The notes: generated from the letters alone by a model not told the origin. 64,000 bases of DNA from CALCKU01 sp964654665 (GCA_964654665.1 CAZZKV010000009.1:28175-92174), one strand, 5' to 3'; numbered from the stretch's first letter, positions 1 through 9,910 are shown. A program made the numbers and translations.

Positions 1-1
1 G

Positions 2-322
2 AAACCGGGCTTTGCGCCTGTGCGTGTTACAGTGACAAGCCGTGCGAGTCTTAAAGGACAAGCGCCATCCCTCGCAGGATCATCGGTTGTGACAGGGGCT
101 CTCTTGGCCGAAACGGCCGCCAGTTCCGGCTCGGCTGTTGTCGCAGGACTTGTTAATCCAATTGTGATTTCAGGCGGTGTTACAGCTATAGCTACGCCCA
201 TGATTGCAGTCGATGCATTATCGGGGGCTATGCTGAGCTTGTCGCCCAATCCCGTTGTTTTGGATTTACAGCCGGATACAGACACTCTGATTAATCCGGC
301 ACAATTACCAACGCTGAAATAA
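2..322 (+). CDS. C-terminal part of an unrecognised protein (5' end outside window)
   Basis: The reading frame is open from the first bases of the window to TAA at 320-322, so this is probably the 3' end of a longer gene. A GTG at 20 would give a 100-residue protein, but nothing marks it as a true start. The visible sequence is rich in Ala, Ser, Gly and Val, with hydrophobic stretches and a proline-containing tail, as in an exported or surface-anchored protein. I do not recognise a family. A strong hairpin follows directly, which supports this as a real gene end. It converges on trxA. Confidence 0.5.
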   Translation, partial: KPGFAPVRVTVTSRASLKGQAPSLAGSSVVTGALLAETAASSGSAVVAGLVNPIVISGGVTAIATPMIAVDALSGAMLSLSPNPVVLDLQPDTDTLINPAQLPTLK

Positions 323-348
323 AAAACCGCTAGAGACCTAGCGGTTTT
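323..348. terminator. Bidirectional intrinsic terminator between gene end and trxA
   Basis: An 11-bp perfect stem (323-333 with 338-348) surrounds the loop AGAC. Its arms begin with AAAA and end with TTTT, so it can act on both strands. It lies one base after the upstream stop and three bases from the trxA stop, serving both convergent genes. Confidence 0.85.
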
Positions 349-351
349 ACC

Positions 352-696
352 TTAAGCGATATTTTGTTGGGGTTCCGCTGTATGTTCGGACACCCATTCT
401 TCGAGTTTGGTTTTTGTCATCGCTCCAACTTTTGTGGCAACAACTTGTCCACCTTTGAAAATCATGAGCGTTGGAATGCCACGGACATGAAATTTCGTGG
501 GTGTTTCAGGGTTATCGTCAATGTTAATTTTGGCGACTTTGATCTTATCGGCCATATCTGTGGAAATATCTTCCAGTGCAGGGCCAATTTGCTTACAGGG
601 GCCACACCATTCGGCCCAAAAATCGACGAGCACAGGGGTATCTGACCCAATAACGTCATCTTTAAAACTTGCATCTGAAACGGCGACAGTTGCCAT
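352..696 (-). CDS. trxA: Thioredoxin 1
   Basis: A cytoplasmic thiol-disulfide oxidoreductase that reduces protein disulfides and is itself reduced by thioredoxin reductase. The 114-residue product has the active site W-C-G-P-C at residues 30-34 within a typical VDFWAEWCGPC context, and the cis-proline segment GIPTLMIF. The frame is open further upstream, but the start at 696 (MATVAV) fits the family length and is preceded by GGAG at good spacing; a longer start would run into addA. It is the last gene of the tsaE-amgK-murU-addB-addA-trxA run, 14 nt after addA, and ends at the bidirectional terminator. Confidence 0.97.
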   Translation of the reverse strand: MATVAVSDASFKDDVIGSDTPVLVDFWAEWCGPCKQIGPALEDISTDMADKIKVAKINIDDNPETPTKFHVRGIPTLMIFKGGQVVATKVGAMTKTKLEEWVSEHTAEPQQNIA

Positions 697-710
697 GATA
701 ATCTCCATTT

Positions 711-3700
711 TTATCCAGTTATAGAGGTAGGAAGCTTGGCTATCTGCGTCAAGGTGTGATCCAGACGCTGTGCATCCAAAACCATTAATGATGGGCCGTC
801 CGTCCATAAGAGCGCGCAGGTAATCTCGCGATCGGGGTATATTTCGCGGGCGAGCTCGCGGTAAGCGGCCATTTGGCCCCAATAGAGCTCAGCAACCCCG
901 TCTTGGGTTTTAGGCGGCGGGCGGTTTGATTTGTAATCAATGATATAGACATGGTCTACCGTGACAGCCAACCGGTCAATCTGTCCATTTAAATAAAGAC
1001 CCTTTGGCAGGTTTCGCGCGCGTCCAGCCAATGAAATTTCTGCTCTGCTGCCAGGGGCAAAAATATGAGCATAGTCCGGGGCATCCAGCACGGCGAAGAC
1101 ATCGGTCAAAATACTGTCTTTTTGGGCCTTATCTATTATTTTTTGGGCGGCCATAAAATTTTCCGCCGCAGTCTCGCGCATAGCTATAGGTAAATCGGGC
1201 AGAAATTCCAATAATTTATGGGTCAACTGGCCGCGCAAGAAGCGGTCCGGATGACCCGAACCAGGGCTGGGAACTGGATTGTCGAACCCGGGCGGCGGGG
1301 CTAATAGATGCGATGGGCTGACCCGGGCTCTATGTTTCGGTTCGGGCGGGGCGGGCTGGGTAATCCAGGAAGGTAGCGTATGCGTTGTGGACGGCGCGAT
1401 ATTATGGGCCTGTACAGTGTCTTGCAGCCCGCGGCCAAAAACCTGCCCGCCGCCAAACTCCGTATCCAAGGGACGGCTGTCCAGCCCGTCAAAGGCGGTT
1501 TTAAACCGCTCATACCAGCTGTCTTTCGCATAGCCTGTTTTGGAACTACCCAGAGCGTAACCGCACAGGATTAGGCGCGATTCAGCCCGTGTCATTGCCA
1601 CATATAATAGACGTAAATATTCTTCATTACTGCGGCTTTGAAGCCTGTCTTTATACGGAGTTAGAGCATGTGGGAGCTGGGCTTTGCCGCCAGATGTTAG
1701 GGCAAAAGTAATCTCTTCGCTCTGATCTAATGCCCCCGGTTTTGTGCTGACGGGCAAGATGGCGGGACTCCTGTTTTTGCGCTGTGTTGTGTCGGGTAGA
1801 AAAACAACAGGCGCTTCAAGGCCTTTGGCTCCGTGCACAGTCATGACCCGAACCTCATTGGCCGTTCCATCTATCTCGCGTTTTAATTCTGTATCATCAA
1901 GTTCAAAACTGTCGATAAAATGTTGTAAGGACGGTGCGCCCTTACGTTGATGGGCCAAGGCTTGCGCTAAAAATGCATCCAGTGGATCTCGCATTTCTTG
2001 GCCCAGACGGCGGAAAATTTTCTGGCGATAACTCTCGCCGTCCTCTGTCAGAGCGTTCAGCACGCGGGCAAAAAATTCATAAGGCGGATATTGCCGAGCA
2101 TAGCTGATAATTTCGGTAAGCGCGGCATGGGTTTTTGGCGCACGGCGCGCCAAAGCGCCCCATAATGTCATATTGTCGCGTGCGATAGCCACGGACATAA
2201 GCTGCTCGTCATCCCAATTAAACAAAGGCGTTTTCAGCGTTTCCGCCAGTGAGAGATCATCACTGGGTAACAAGACAAACCGGGCAAGGCTAAACAGATC
2301 TTTGATAGCAATCGAATCTTTAAGGGTTAGGCGGTCTGCGCCAGCCACGGCCACGCCAACAGATTTCAGATTACGAATAACGGCCCCGAAAAAGGGATTG
2401 CGGCTTTGTACAAGAATAAGAATATCACGGGCTTGCATTGGGCGGGTTATATCGTTTTTACGGTCATAAACAGGGGCTCTGTTTTTTAACCAATCGTGAA
2501 TTTGGCGAGCAATGGCTTTGGCTAATGTCTCGCGGGCACTGCTTTCGCTATCCATATCCAGCGGGGTTGTGTCCCAAGCCTCTTTGTCATCGCGGGATGT
2601 CGGGCGCGGGGCCAGCGGCCAGAGTTCGACCTGCCCCGCATCCTGCCAATAGGCCGTATGGCCGACTAAATCAGACGCCGGCGGAAAGACATCAGCATCA
2701 AACATTTCCAACATGGCTTTATCTTTGATGAATATCTGATCGACAGTTTCCAAAATTTTTGGCGCAGAGCGAAAGGACATTGTCATCCGTATATTCTGGG
2801 CTGCATCCGCTTGAGTATAATGTTGGATTTTACCCAGAAACTGTTCCGGCATAGCCCCCTGAAATGAATAGATTGATTGTTTCTCATCTCCAACAGCGAA
2901 AAGCGTTCGTGGCTGTTTTGGGTTTCTCTCGTGATCGCTGCCATCAAAAAATGGGGCGGCGAGGGCATCAATAATATCCCATTGCGGCGGCGATGTGTCT
3001 TGGGCTTCGTCCAGCAGAATGTGATCAATGCCGCCGTCCAATTTATAGCGAACCCAATCAGCCGCCGCGCTATTGTTCAGCAGGCGGCGAACCAATGTAA
3101 TTTGGTCATTGAAATCAAGCTTGCGCTGTATGTGTTTAGCGCGGGTGAATAAGTTCTCGTAATGTGAGGCCAGTGTAAAGAGACTATGGCTCAGCGACAG
3201 GCAGCGCGCGGCCTTTATCTGTTCGGCTGCTGCAATCATACGGGCGGTTTCAGGGCCATCTGCGCGGAAAAACGCCTGAACAGGCTCGCTGGCTTGTCGT
3301 GTAACAATCTTTTTTCGGGGTTGTTGTTTTTGCGTAAGAAAGACCGAAAGATAGCCATCAAATGCGGCAATAGCTTGCGGCGTATTACAGGCGTTTATAA
3401 GGGTCTGCCCGGTCACTATATCTCCCTTGCTGGAACTTTCTAATAAAGCTGCGCCATGACGGCGTAATGCGTCCTTATCTGTGGCCTCCCATAGTGCGAG
3501 TTTTATATCGTTCGGGGTTAGGCCAAGCGGTATATCTAAAATTTTGGCTAATGTTTCAACGCCGCCTGCCTGCCGCCAGCGCCGGATATTATCGCCATTA
3601 TAGGCCATCCATGTGAAATGTTCATCAAGGGTTAGCCCTGCCATCTCCGTGCCCAAATGTTGCAAGGCATGGTTAAGCGGGCCATCAAGGGCTTTGGTCG

Positions 3701-4217
3701 CGTCTTTTAATACATGCTCTGTTATTGCCAGACGCAAGGCGGCTCCATCGCTATCATCCAGTGTTTCATACCCGGGCAAAATTCCGGCCTCGATGGGAAA
3801 GCGCGATAAAATACGTTCGCAAAACGCATGGATAGTTTGCACTTTCAACCCTTCGGGTGTTTCCAAGGCCTTGGCAAAGAGCGCTCTGGCATTTTTGAGC
3901 GATATATCTCCTTCGTGCCCCTCCAATAACCCGTCCAATGTTTTGCGCAGGTCCACTTCCGGCATAATTGACCAAGCCCCTAGTTTTTCAAATAGGCGGC
4001 GCTGCATTTCACTTGCGGCCGCTTTGGTATAGGTCAGGCATAGAATTTTTTCAGGCGGTGTATCGGTCAGTAAGATACGCGATACACGTTCAACCAACAC
4101 CCGGGTTTTCCCTGAACCGGCATTGGCCGAAGTGAGCCGCGTCGCGTGCGGGTCTGATGCAGCTGCTTGTGCGCGGTTAGCGGCAATAAAAAGCGGGTCT
4201 TCAAATGCGCGTTTCAT
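711..4217 (-). CDS. addA: Double-strand break repair helicase-nuclease AddA
   Basis: The UvrD-like subunit of the AddAB helicase-nuclease, which resects double-strand breaks for RecA loading. The 1168-residue product has a Walker A motif at about 31-38 (ANAGSGKT), the Walker B/motif II DEAQDT at 403-408, helicase motifs through the middle (GDEKQSIYSFQGA, VMTVHGAKGLEAPVV, LLYVAMTRAE), and a C-terminal PD-(D/E)XK nuclease with IDYK at about 1093-1096. The length is normal for alphaproteobacterial AddA. Its ATG overlaps the addB stop by four bases (ATGA), indicating translational coupling. Confidence 0.97.
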   Translation of the reverse strand: MKRAFEDPLFIAANRAQAAASDPHATRLTSANAGSGKTRVLVERVSRILLTDTPPEKILCLTYTKAAASEMQRRLFEKLGAWSIMPEVDLRKTLDGLLEGHEGDISLKNARALFAKALETPEGLKVQTIHAFCERILSRFPIEAGILPGYETLDDSDGAALRLAITEHVLKDATKALDGPLNHALQHLGTEMAGLTLDEHFTWMAYNGDNIRRWRQAGGVETLAKILDIPLGLTPNDIKLALWEATDKDALRRHGAALLESSSKGDIVTGQTLINACNTPQAIAAFDGYLSVFLTQKQQPRKKIVTRQASEPVQAFFRADGPETARMIAAAEQIKAARCLSLSHSLFTLASHYENLFTRAKHIQRKLDFNDQITLVRRLLNNSAAADWVRYKLDGGIDHILLDEAQDTSPPQWDIIDALAAPFFDGSDHERNPKQPRTLFAVGDEKQSIYSFQGAMPEQFLGKIQHYTQADAAQNIRMTMSFRSAPKILETVDQIFIKDKAMLEMFDADVFPPASDLVGHTAYWQDAGQVELWPLAPRPTSRDDKEAWDTTPLDMDSESSARETLAKAIARQIHDWLKNRAPVYDRKNDITRPMQARDILILVQSRNPFFGAVIRNLKSVGVAVAGADRLTLKDSIAIKDLFSLARFVLLPSDDLSLAETLKTPLFNWDDEQLMSVAIARDNMTLWGALARRAPKTHAALTEIISYARQYPPYEFFARVLNALTEDGESYRQKIFRRLGQEMRDPLDAFLAQALAHQRKGAPSLQHFIDSFELDDTELKREIDGTANEVRVMTVHGAKGLEAPVVFLPDTTQRKNRSPAILPVSTKPGALDQSEEITFALTSGGKAQLPHALTPYKDRLQSRSNEEYLRLLYVAMTRAESRLILCGYALGSSKTGYAKDSWYERFKTAFDGLDSRPLDTEFGGGQVFGRGLQDTVQAHNIAPSTTHTLPSWITQPAPPEPKHRARVSPSHLLAPPPGFDNPVPSPGSGHPDRFLRGQLTHKLLEFLPDLPIAMRETAAENFMAAQKIIDKAQKDSILTDVFAVLDAPDYAHIFAPGSRAEISLAGRARNLPKGLYLNGQIDRLAVTVDHVYIIDYKSNRPPPKTQDGVAELYWGQMAAYRELAREIYPDREITCALLWTDGPSLMVLDAQRLDHTLTQIAKLPTSITG

Positions 4218-7200
4218 TGGCCGTCCCCGCCGTCATCAGGCCCCAGCCGCGCCCATTCATCACGCCGGGCTAATTGATCATAATCCCCATAATTATGGGT
4301 AAATTTTACCCGCGGCTGTGAATGATAAGGTGTATCGGGCCTGTCAAAACGGTTAATTAACTGGATTAAAGCCTCGCCCGTTTGCGTGATATATTCGGCT
4401 GCAGATCGTGTGTTTTTCCCCGGCGGGGTGAGGGTTGTAATTTTAGCCCCTTCGCCATGGCCGGACAGGCGAATATAATACATCTCTTGTGTATCGCCGG
4501 GTCTTATGGATTGAAAGGCTCCCTTGGCAATCATAAGCGCCGTGAGTGGTAATTGGGGGTCAAACCCCGCTCCAACTTCGGCCGCGCTGGGTGGACTGCC
4601 GGTTTTATAATCGATAATGGCATAATGATGAGGGCCTGTTTCCACCAAATCGGCCTTGCCGGTCAGCGTAAAAACAGGGCCATCTAATGGCAGTCCGGTC
4701 TTTGCGCTTAAGCCGAGTGTTCCAAAGGGTTCAACACCTGCAATGGCCCATCCGGCCCCGCGCCGCGTGTGCATATGGGAAATTAATGCACGGGCCATAT
4801 GGATCAAGCGGCTGTGCTCGCGGATTATAGCATAATCCGGATATCCATGGTCATGCAGGGCCTGTGTTATCATATCGCATAAAATTTGCGGAGCCGCCTC
4901 TGGCATGGATTGCTTGTAGCGCTGGGTGAAAGTTTCAATCCCTTTATGGACAGCATTGCCATAGTCACGTGCGCCGGACAGGGTCTTGAGATCATCCATT
5001 TTACGCAGCCCCAAAACATAACGACCATAAATAGAATAAGGATCCCGAATCCATGTTTTAATTTGCGTAATGGATAATTTACGCCCATCGGGCCAGCGGT
5101 GGCGCGGGTCAGGTTTTGGCGCGGGTTGTTGGACCGATTTGACCTGATCCGGTGCAACGAAGTCCATTTGCTGTGCCCATGTCTGGTAAGGTTTTGACGG
5201 CATTAACACCGTTTTCGCTTTCTCTTTGCCTAGAGCCCCTGTGACCAAGGTTTTCAGGCGCCAGAGCCAGCGTGAAGCTACCATAGGGCCAGCACCGGAT
5301 ATATGTGAACGGGTTAAAATAACTGTGTGATTCGCGGTTAATTCGGCAAAGTCATGGGCCGCGAGCCCATATCGCCGTTCTGGTAAAGACAGGCCAATAG
5401 CTTTGCGCATACCACGTGATAAAAAGGGTTCGATAGTGGGCGCCGCTGGCCATATTCCTTCATTCAACCCGCCCAAAATTATCCTATCGGCGGTGAGCAT
5501 ACGCGCCTCTAAAGGGCCCAGAATTTGCAAACGCGGATGGGTGCCATAGCGCGGCCTTACCGCGCCCGTGCGCATTAATTTGGATATAACCGCTGTGAAG
5601 TCAGCAAGCGAAACTTCGCCGAATATATCGCCGAAATTTATTAGACTTTCAAGTAAACTGGCCGCTTTTTCGCCGGCGTCATCTTGCCATAAACGATCTG
5701 CCCCGCGGCTATCACCGCTTTGCGCGACCGCCTCGCAAGCCTGCGTCAATGCACGAGCCCAGCCGCTCACTGTTAAGGTTCTATCACCGGTTAAGGGGGC
5801 AATGGCTGCGGTCAACCGCGTAATGATAGCGTCTTCATCCAAATCAACCCAATTTGTTATCGTCCGTTTTGGTAGGCGATAAGCGGTCTCAAGGTGCCGC
5901 CAATCGCGAGCTAATTGTCCAGGCGGTTGGCCTAAGGTACTCATTGGATGTTTACATAAAAAAGCGCGGTGGACAGCATTGTCGGGTTCACCTGCTAGCG
6001 CCAGAATGCCGGAGATGAATGCGCCGCGCGGGGTTTCTTCCAAAGGCTCGCCTTGGGAATAATCGACATTAACATCCCAGCGCCTTAGAGCGGCACGTAC
6101 ACGGCGGGCTAGTGAGGGGTCGGGGGTTACAAGTGCTGCGGTTTTCTCTGGAACTTCCAGTGTTTCGCGCATGATAAGGGCAATTGACTGGGCTTCTTCC
6201 GCGTCATTGGCCGCTTCAATCAGCGAAAGACCAGATAAGGCTGCAGCAAAGACATCGCCGGGGAAATCTTTCCGCATTGTAGCAATCCGCGAGGGCCAAT
6301 CATCCGTATCACGCGCTGGTACCAAAGCTTCACCAATAAGCCTGCGCCGCTCCGGCAAGCCAGAATAACCTTTGACGCTGCCTGCTTTTTCCGGTGCCCA
6401 ATTTTTTATATCAACGCGGTCAATCCCAATAATATCGATCAAACGACGTAGCGCGCCTTGGGGATGTTCCGCGCCGATCTCATCCCAACTGGAATAGCGC
6501 AAATGGCGATCCAGACCCGGAAGAATAATTAAACCATTAGGCATATGGGCAACGCAACGCATAAGCCGGGCTGTGGCTTTGAGAGAGCCCGTTGAACCCG
6601 CAATAATTACAGGATAATCAGGCGGGGTGTCGATCCACTGATCGGTGAGCGTATTGAGTAGCTTCACACGGCGGGCCATGGGTGAAAGTACCCCAATTTC
6701 TGTTAGGCGGCGGGGCCAATGGGTTTGGATAATGTCAAAAAACAGGGCGGCATTTTGAAAATGTGCTGCAGCCTTGTGGCGCAAATCTTTTAACGCAGCC
6801 AAATTATGTGTGCTAACTTCTTCCATATCTGCATCATCCAGAATATGAATAAGTGGTTCAGCCAAGGCCAGAGCTCCGGCAATGTCCAGAGGTGTATCGG
6901 AGAGCCGGGCCTGATAGGCCATAAGCAGTTTTGCCAGTTCAAATTGCCGCTGCATGGCCGGGATAGCCGGGGGAACCCGTGCGGCGAGGTCTCCGGGTTC
7001 AAAAGGCGGTTCATCTGGATTAATATCGGCTAGCGGGCGCATGCGCGGCAAAAGACTGGCCATTTGTCCATCTTGTGCGGACAGGGCAACAAAGGCATCC
7101 CCGAGCCCGCGTACTGCGCGCCGTGTTGGCAATAATATGAGCGCGCGCGGTAATTGATCGCCTAATCGTGCCTGAAGGCCTGTGGCAAGTTCTGGCAGAA

Positions 7201-7243
7201 AGGGTAGGCCAGAGGGCATGTTATAGACTGCCGGGCTAGTCAA
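4214..7243 (-). CDS. addB: Double-strand break repair nuclease subunit AddB
   Basis: The partner of AddA. It has a helicase-like fold with no Walker A motif (N-terminal LPTRRAVRGL) and a C-terminal nuclease domain with IDYKTG followed by a QLPLTALM helix. Start choice: the family N-terminus normally reads (V/W)-(Y/F)-N-(I/M)-P and is followed by a PF segment, and here VYNMPSGLPFLP matches. The TTG at 7243, which overlaps the murU stop by eight bases, keeps that whole motif (about 1009 residues). The ATG at 7219 would cut into it. A still longer reading from 7342 would lie inside murU and is unlikely. Confidence 0.9.
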   Translation of the reverse strand: MTSPAVYNMPSGLPFLPELATGLQARLGDQLPRALILLPTRRAVRGLGDAFVALSAQDGQMASLLPRMRPLADINPDEPPFEPGDLAARVPPAIPAMQRQFELAKLLMAYQARLSDTPLDIAGALALAEPLIHILDDADMEEVSTHNLAALKDLRHKAAAHFQNAALFFDIIQTHWPRRLTEIGVLSPMARRVKLLNTLTDQWIDTPPDYPVIIAGSTGSLKATARLMRCVAHMPNGLIILPGLDRHLRYSSWDEIGAEHPQGALRRLIDIIGIDRVDIKNWAPEKAGSVKGYSGLPERRRLIGEALVPARDTDDWPSRIATMRKDFPGDVFAAALSGLSLIEAANDAEEAQSIALIMRETLEVPEKTAALVTPDPSLARRVRAALRRWDVNVDYSQGEPLEETPRGAFISGILALAGEPDNAVHRAFLCKHPMSTLGQPPGQLARDWRHLETAYRLPKRTITNWVDLDEDAIITRLTAAIAPLTGDRTLTVSGWARALTQACEAVAQSGDSRGADRLWQDDAGEKAASLLESLINFGDIFGEVSLADFTAVISKLMRTGAVRPRYGTHPRLQILGPLEARMLTADRIILGGLNEGIWPAAPTIEPFLSRGMRKAIGLSLPERRYGLAAHDFAELTANHTVILTRSHISGAGPMVASRWLWRLKTLVTGALGKEKAKTVLMPSKPYQTWAQQMDFVAPDQVKSVQQPAPKPDPRHRWPDGRKLSITQIKTWIRDPYSIYGRYVLGLRKMDDLKTLSGARDYGNAVHKGIETFTQRYKQSMPEAAPQILCDMITQALHDHGYPDYAIIREHSRLIHMARALISHMHTRRGAGWAIAGVEPFGTLGLSAKTGLPLDGPVFTLTGKADLVETGPHHYAIIDYKTGSPPSAAEVGAGFDPQLPLTALMIAKGAFQSIRPGDTQEMYYIRLSGHGEGAKITTLTPPGKNTRSAAEYITQTGEALIQLINRFDRPDTPYHSQPRVKFTHNYGDYDQLARRDEWARLGPDDGGDGQ

Positions 7244-7973
7244 TGCGGGCCTGACGTAAAACGGCCTCTGCGGCAATGCGGGCTTTGGGGTCGCCAATAT
7301 GCATCCAGAACCCCGGCAGTACTGCGCCGTAAATACGGCCACGTTTCAGGCTGTCATCCCAAATTCTATTACGCGAAAAGGGTTCGGCCTTATAGGCTTT
7401 GGCCAATGCCGGTTTAAAAATTTGAACCCCTGCATAAACATGCTCAGCATGGGCTGTGCTCCGGCGTGTGATCTGGTTGTCAAACCCCAAGTTAAAATCG
7501 CCTTTGCCGTCATATCCCAAAGACCAGTCTTGCCGCGCACATAGTAATAATTCGTCCATGATATCCGGGTCCCAAGCCAATAATAGCTGATCGATAACGG
7601 GGGCAAATTCTATCCAAACCGCATCAATATTGCAGATGAAAATCGGATTATCGCCTAACAAGGGCAGGGCTTTGACTACGCCGCCGCCTGTTTCCAAAAG
7701 TGCGGTTCTTTCATCGGAAATAATTATTTCAGGCCCGGTCGCACATTTGCTCGCACGTGCCCGCAAATGCGTCTCAAGGTGATCGGCATGGGCATGAACA
7801 TTGACAATCACCCGTTCGATCCCCGCGTCCGTTAAACGGTCTAACATATGATCAATTAACGGTTGCCCGCCTAATGTCACCATTGCTTTAGATCGGTCAT
7901 AGGTTAAAGGGCGCAGACGCGTGCCGTGACCGGCGGCCATTACCATCGCTGTTTTTATCGAGCTATCATGCAT
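7236..7973 (-). CDS. murU: N-acetylmuramate-1-phosphate uridylyltransferase MurU
   Basis: A nucleotidyltransferase of the sugar-phosphate family, expected to make UDP-MurNAc from MurNAc-1-phosphate and UTP in the peptidoglycan recycling shortcut that bypasses de novo UDP-MurNAc synthesis. The 245-residue product has the signature G-x-G-T-R-L-R-P-L-T at about 15-24, the lysine of RSKAMV, and an ICNIDAVW metal-binding aspartate segment. It follows amgK with a one-base overlap (TAATG), and the kinase/uridylyltransferase pair is what identifies it among related GMP/UMP transferases. Confidence 0.9.
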   Translation of the reverse strand: MHDSSIKTAMVMAAGHGTRLRPLTYDRSKAMVTLGGQPLIDHMLDRLTDAGIERVIVNVHAHADHLETHLRARASKCATGPEIIISDERTALLETGGGVVKALPLLGDNPIFICNIDAVWIEFAPVIDQLLLAWDPDIMDELLLCARQDWSLGYDGKGDFNLGFDNQITRRSTAHAEHVYAGVQIFKPALAKAYKAEPFSRNRIWDDSLKRGRIYGAVLPGFWMHIGDPKARIAAEAVLRQARID

Positions 7974-9061
7974 TATTTCAAAGTGTCCGGTAAATAGGTT
8001 TCAAACCAGATTTTGATATCTATCAGAGCTGGGTGCGAGAGGCTGTTTTGAAAATGGCGTGTGACCCGCGGCAGGAGGGCACGATATTGCGGTTTACCGA
8101 ATTTCAGATCGGCGCGCACAGGAAAACCTAAAAGCTTTGTGCTACGCTGGGTCCCAATCACGGCATAAGCCGCGCGAAATTCTGGCCCGTCCCGAAGTCC
8201 AGCCTTATCACAAAACCGGGCTATCAAAGGCTCGGTTAGCTCTGGAGACACATCGCGGCGAATATCCTCGATTAACGAGGCCAGATCATAGGCAGGGTGT
8301 GTAAAGAGCGCGTCTTGAAAGTCAATTAATCCGGTACGGGCAACGCCTGTGCGTTGCGGGAGCCAAAATAGGTTTTCCGCATGAAAATCGCGCAGCGCCA
8401 AGCCAGAGGGATGGGCGTTTAAGGTTTCAAAAGCCGTAATCCAATGCGCGTAAAATGCCTCACGCGCAGTCTCGCTAATATCCCGTTCAAAATCTTTAGC
8501 ATACCAGTCCAAACATAAATCCGTTTCTGCCAGCAAGGCGGTTGTGTCATAATTGCGCAATCGCCATGCTGTCGTGTCATATTTAACCACGGATGAAAAA
8601 CTGCTGCGATACAGCGCGGCCAGAAGGTCAACGGCGGTTTCATAGAGTAAGGGTTCGCGGGACGGGTTTGTCTGCACAACTTTGGCGTAAATGTCATTGC
8701 CAAAATCTTCCAATAAAACGAAGCCCCGTTCCAAATCTGCTGCTATGATTTGCGGGGCTGAGAATCCGCGTTGCAAAAGGGCTTGGGCAATGGCGGTGAA
8801 ACTTTCGGGGCTAGCTCCCGCCAGACGGGCGACGGCATTATACCCTAATGCACGGCGCTGTTCTGGCGTGGCGTCTTCGGGTTCTCCCGGTAATTCGGCT
8901 GCTGGCGGGGCGTCCATAAGCACAGCGTGTTGATGGCCCTTCGCAAGGCGCTCATAGCGCCGCGTCGATGCATCCCCCGGAATAGGATTACGAACCGCAT
9001 CGCTCCATCCCGATATGCCGAGGAAATTTTTTATCTCTGCTTCGCGTTTATTCAAAATCAT
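7973..9061 (-). CDS. amgK: Anomeric MurNAc/GlcNAc kinase AmgK
   Basis: An aminoglycoside-phosphotransferase-fold kinase that phosphorylates MurNAc (and GlcNAc) at C1, supplying MurU. The 362-residue product has the catalytic loop R-D-F-H-A-E-N-L with Asp225 and Asn230, the metal-binding IDFQD with Asp247, and an N-terminal GDASTRRYERL segment typical of this group. Its position between tsaE and murU is the usual alphaproteobacterial arrangement. The 5' end overlaps tsaE by 14 bases, and the stop shares a base with the murU ATG. Confidence 0.92.
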   Translation of the reverse strand: MILNKREAEIKNFLGISGWSDAVRNPIPGDASTRRYERLAKGHQHAVLMDAPPAAELPGEPEDATPEQRRALGYNAVARLAGASPESFTAIAQALLQRGFSAPQIIAADLERGFVLLEDFGNDIYAKVVQTNPSREPLLYETAVDLLAALYRSSFSSVVKYDTTAWRLRNYDTTALLAETDLCLDWYAKDFERDISETAREAFYAHWITAFETLNAHPSGLALRDFHAENLFWLPQRTGVARTGLIDFQDALFTHPAYDLASLIEDIRRDVSPELTEPLIARFCDKAGLRDGPEFRAAYAVIGTQRSTKLLGFPVRADLKFGKPQYRALLPRVTRHFQNSLSHPALIDIKIWFETYLPDTLK

Positions 9062-9485
9062 GCTCCCAGCCGCTTAAATTGGCAATCCGCGCTGAACCGT
9101 CAAAAATAATCTCTATTATTTTAGCTTGTTCAGGCATGAGCGAGCCTAATTTATCAGGCCATTCAATCATAACAACAGCGGTATCAAAAGCATCTGGAAA
9201 ACCCAGTTCATATCCATCTTCGGGTTGCTCTAGCCGGTACATGTCGCAATGCCACAGATCAAAATCTGGGGTCTCATAAATTTGTACCAATGTATAGGTC
9301 GGGGAGGGTACCTCAATATCGCCGATTAAGGCTTGAATAATCCCGCGTGCCAGCGTTGTTTTGCCAGCGCCCAAACTGCCGGTTAGGGCTAATGTATCGC
9401 CCATACGCAGCCGGGCAGCGATTTGTCTGCCCAGAGCCAGTGTGGCGGCGGTGTCTTTCAGAGCAAGTGATTGCATATGCCGCAT
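9048..9485 (-). CDS. tsaE: tRNA t6A biosynthesis ATPase TsaE
   Basis: The ATPase of the TsaBDE complex that makes N6-threonylcarbamoyladenosine at position 37 of ANN-decoding tRNAs. It has the P-loop GSLGAGKTT near residue 36, the segment PSPTYTLV, and the HCDMYRLEQPED region typical of TsaE. The ATG at 9485 (MRHMQSL) is chosen. A TTG at 9512 would add nine residues unlike the family, and a third start at 9476 is possible. It is the first gene of the minus-strand operon, only 65 nt from the divergent ferredoxin gene. Its partner tsaB lies elsewhere in this window. Confidence 0.93.
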   Translation of the reverse strand: MRHMQSLALKDTAATLALGRQIAARLRMGDTLALTGSLGAGKTTLARGIIQALIGDIEVPSPTYTLVQIYETPDFDLWHCDMYRLEQPEDGYELGFPDAFDTAVVMIEWPDKLGSLMPEQAKIIEIIFDGSARIANLSGWEHDFE

Positions 9486-9550
9486 TGATACGCGCTTGCA
9501 ATATGATGACAAGACCTTACATATCGCTTGGATAAAATTAAGGAGCTATC

Positions 9551-9868
9551 ATGCCAAAAATTATCTTTGTTGACCACGGCGGAACTGCGCGCGAAGTCGA
9601 AACCAAGGCCGGAACCTCTATTATGGAAGCGGCTGTGCAAAATATGATTCCCGGTATTGATGCTGATTGCGGCGGCGCTTGTGCCTGTGCGACCTGTCAT
9701 GTCTATGTTGATGAGGCTTTTATGGGAAAGCTGAAAGCCAAGGATGATATGGAAGATTCTATGCTCGATTTTGCCGAAGACGTGCAGGATAACTCGCGCC
9801 TGTCTTGCCAAATCCTGATGAGTGATGAATTGGACGGTATTAAAGTCTCAACACCCGAAGCCCAGTAA
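9551..9868 (+). CDS. 2Fe-2S ferredoxin, adrenodoxin type
   Basis: A 105-residue electron carrier. The cluster motif C-x5-C-x2-C is in DADCGGACACATC, with one extra Cys inside the loop and the fourth ligand in RLSCQI near residue 87. The pattern fits the vertebrate/ISC-type ferredoxins that serve P450s or Fe-S assembly rather than plant-type ferredoxins. AAGGAG lies just upstream of the ATG. It is a single-gene unit with its own terminator. Alphaproteobacteria usually carry one such copy, often named FdxE or FdxB; I do not assign a symbol. Confidence 0.93.
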   Translation: MPKIIFVDHGGTAREVETKAGTSIMEAAVQNMIPGIDADCGGACACATCHVYVDEAFMGKLKAKDDMEDSMLDFAEDVQDNSRLSCQILMSDELDGIKVSTPEAQ

Positions 9869-9910
9869 ATTCAATAACGCACACAAGCCCTGTTTTATTA
9901 TAGTTATAGA

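Noticed and set aside
697..882. Longer thioredoxin reading starting at 882
   Set aside because: The extension lies inside addA and has no family similarity; the ATG at 696 has a good ribosome-binding site and gives the usual length.
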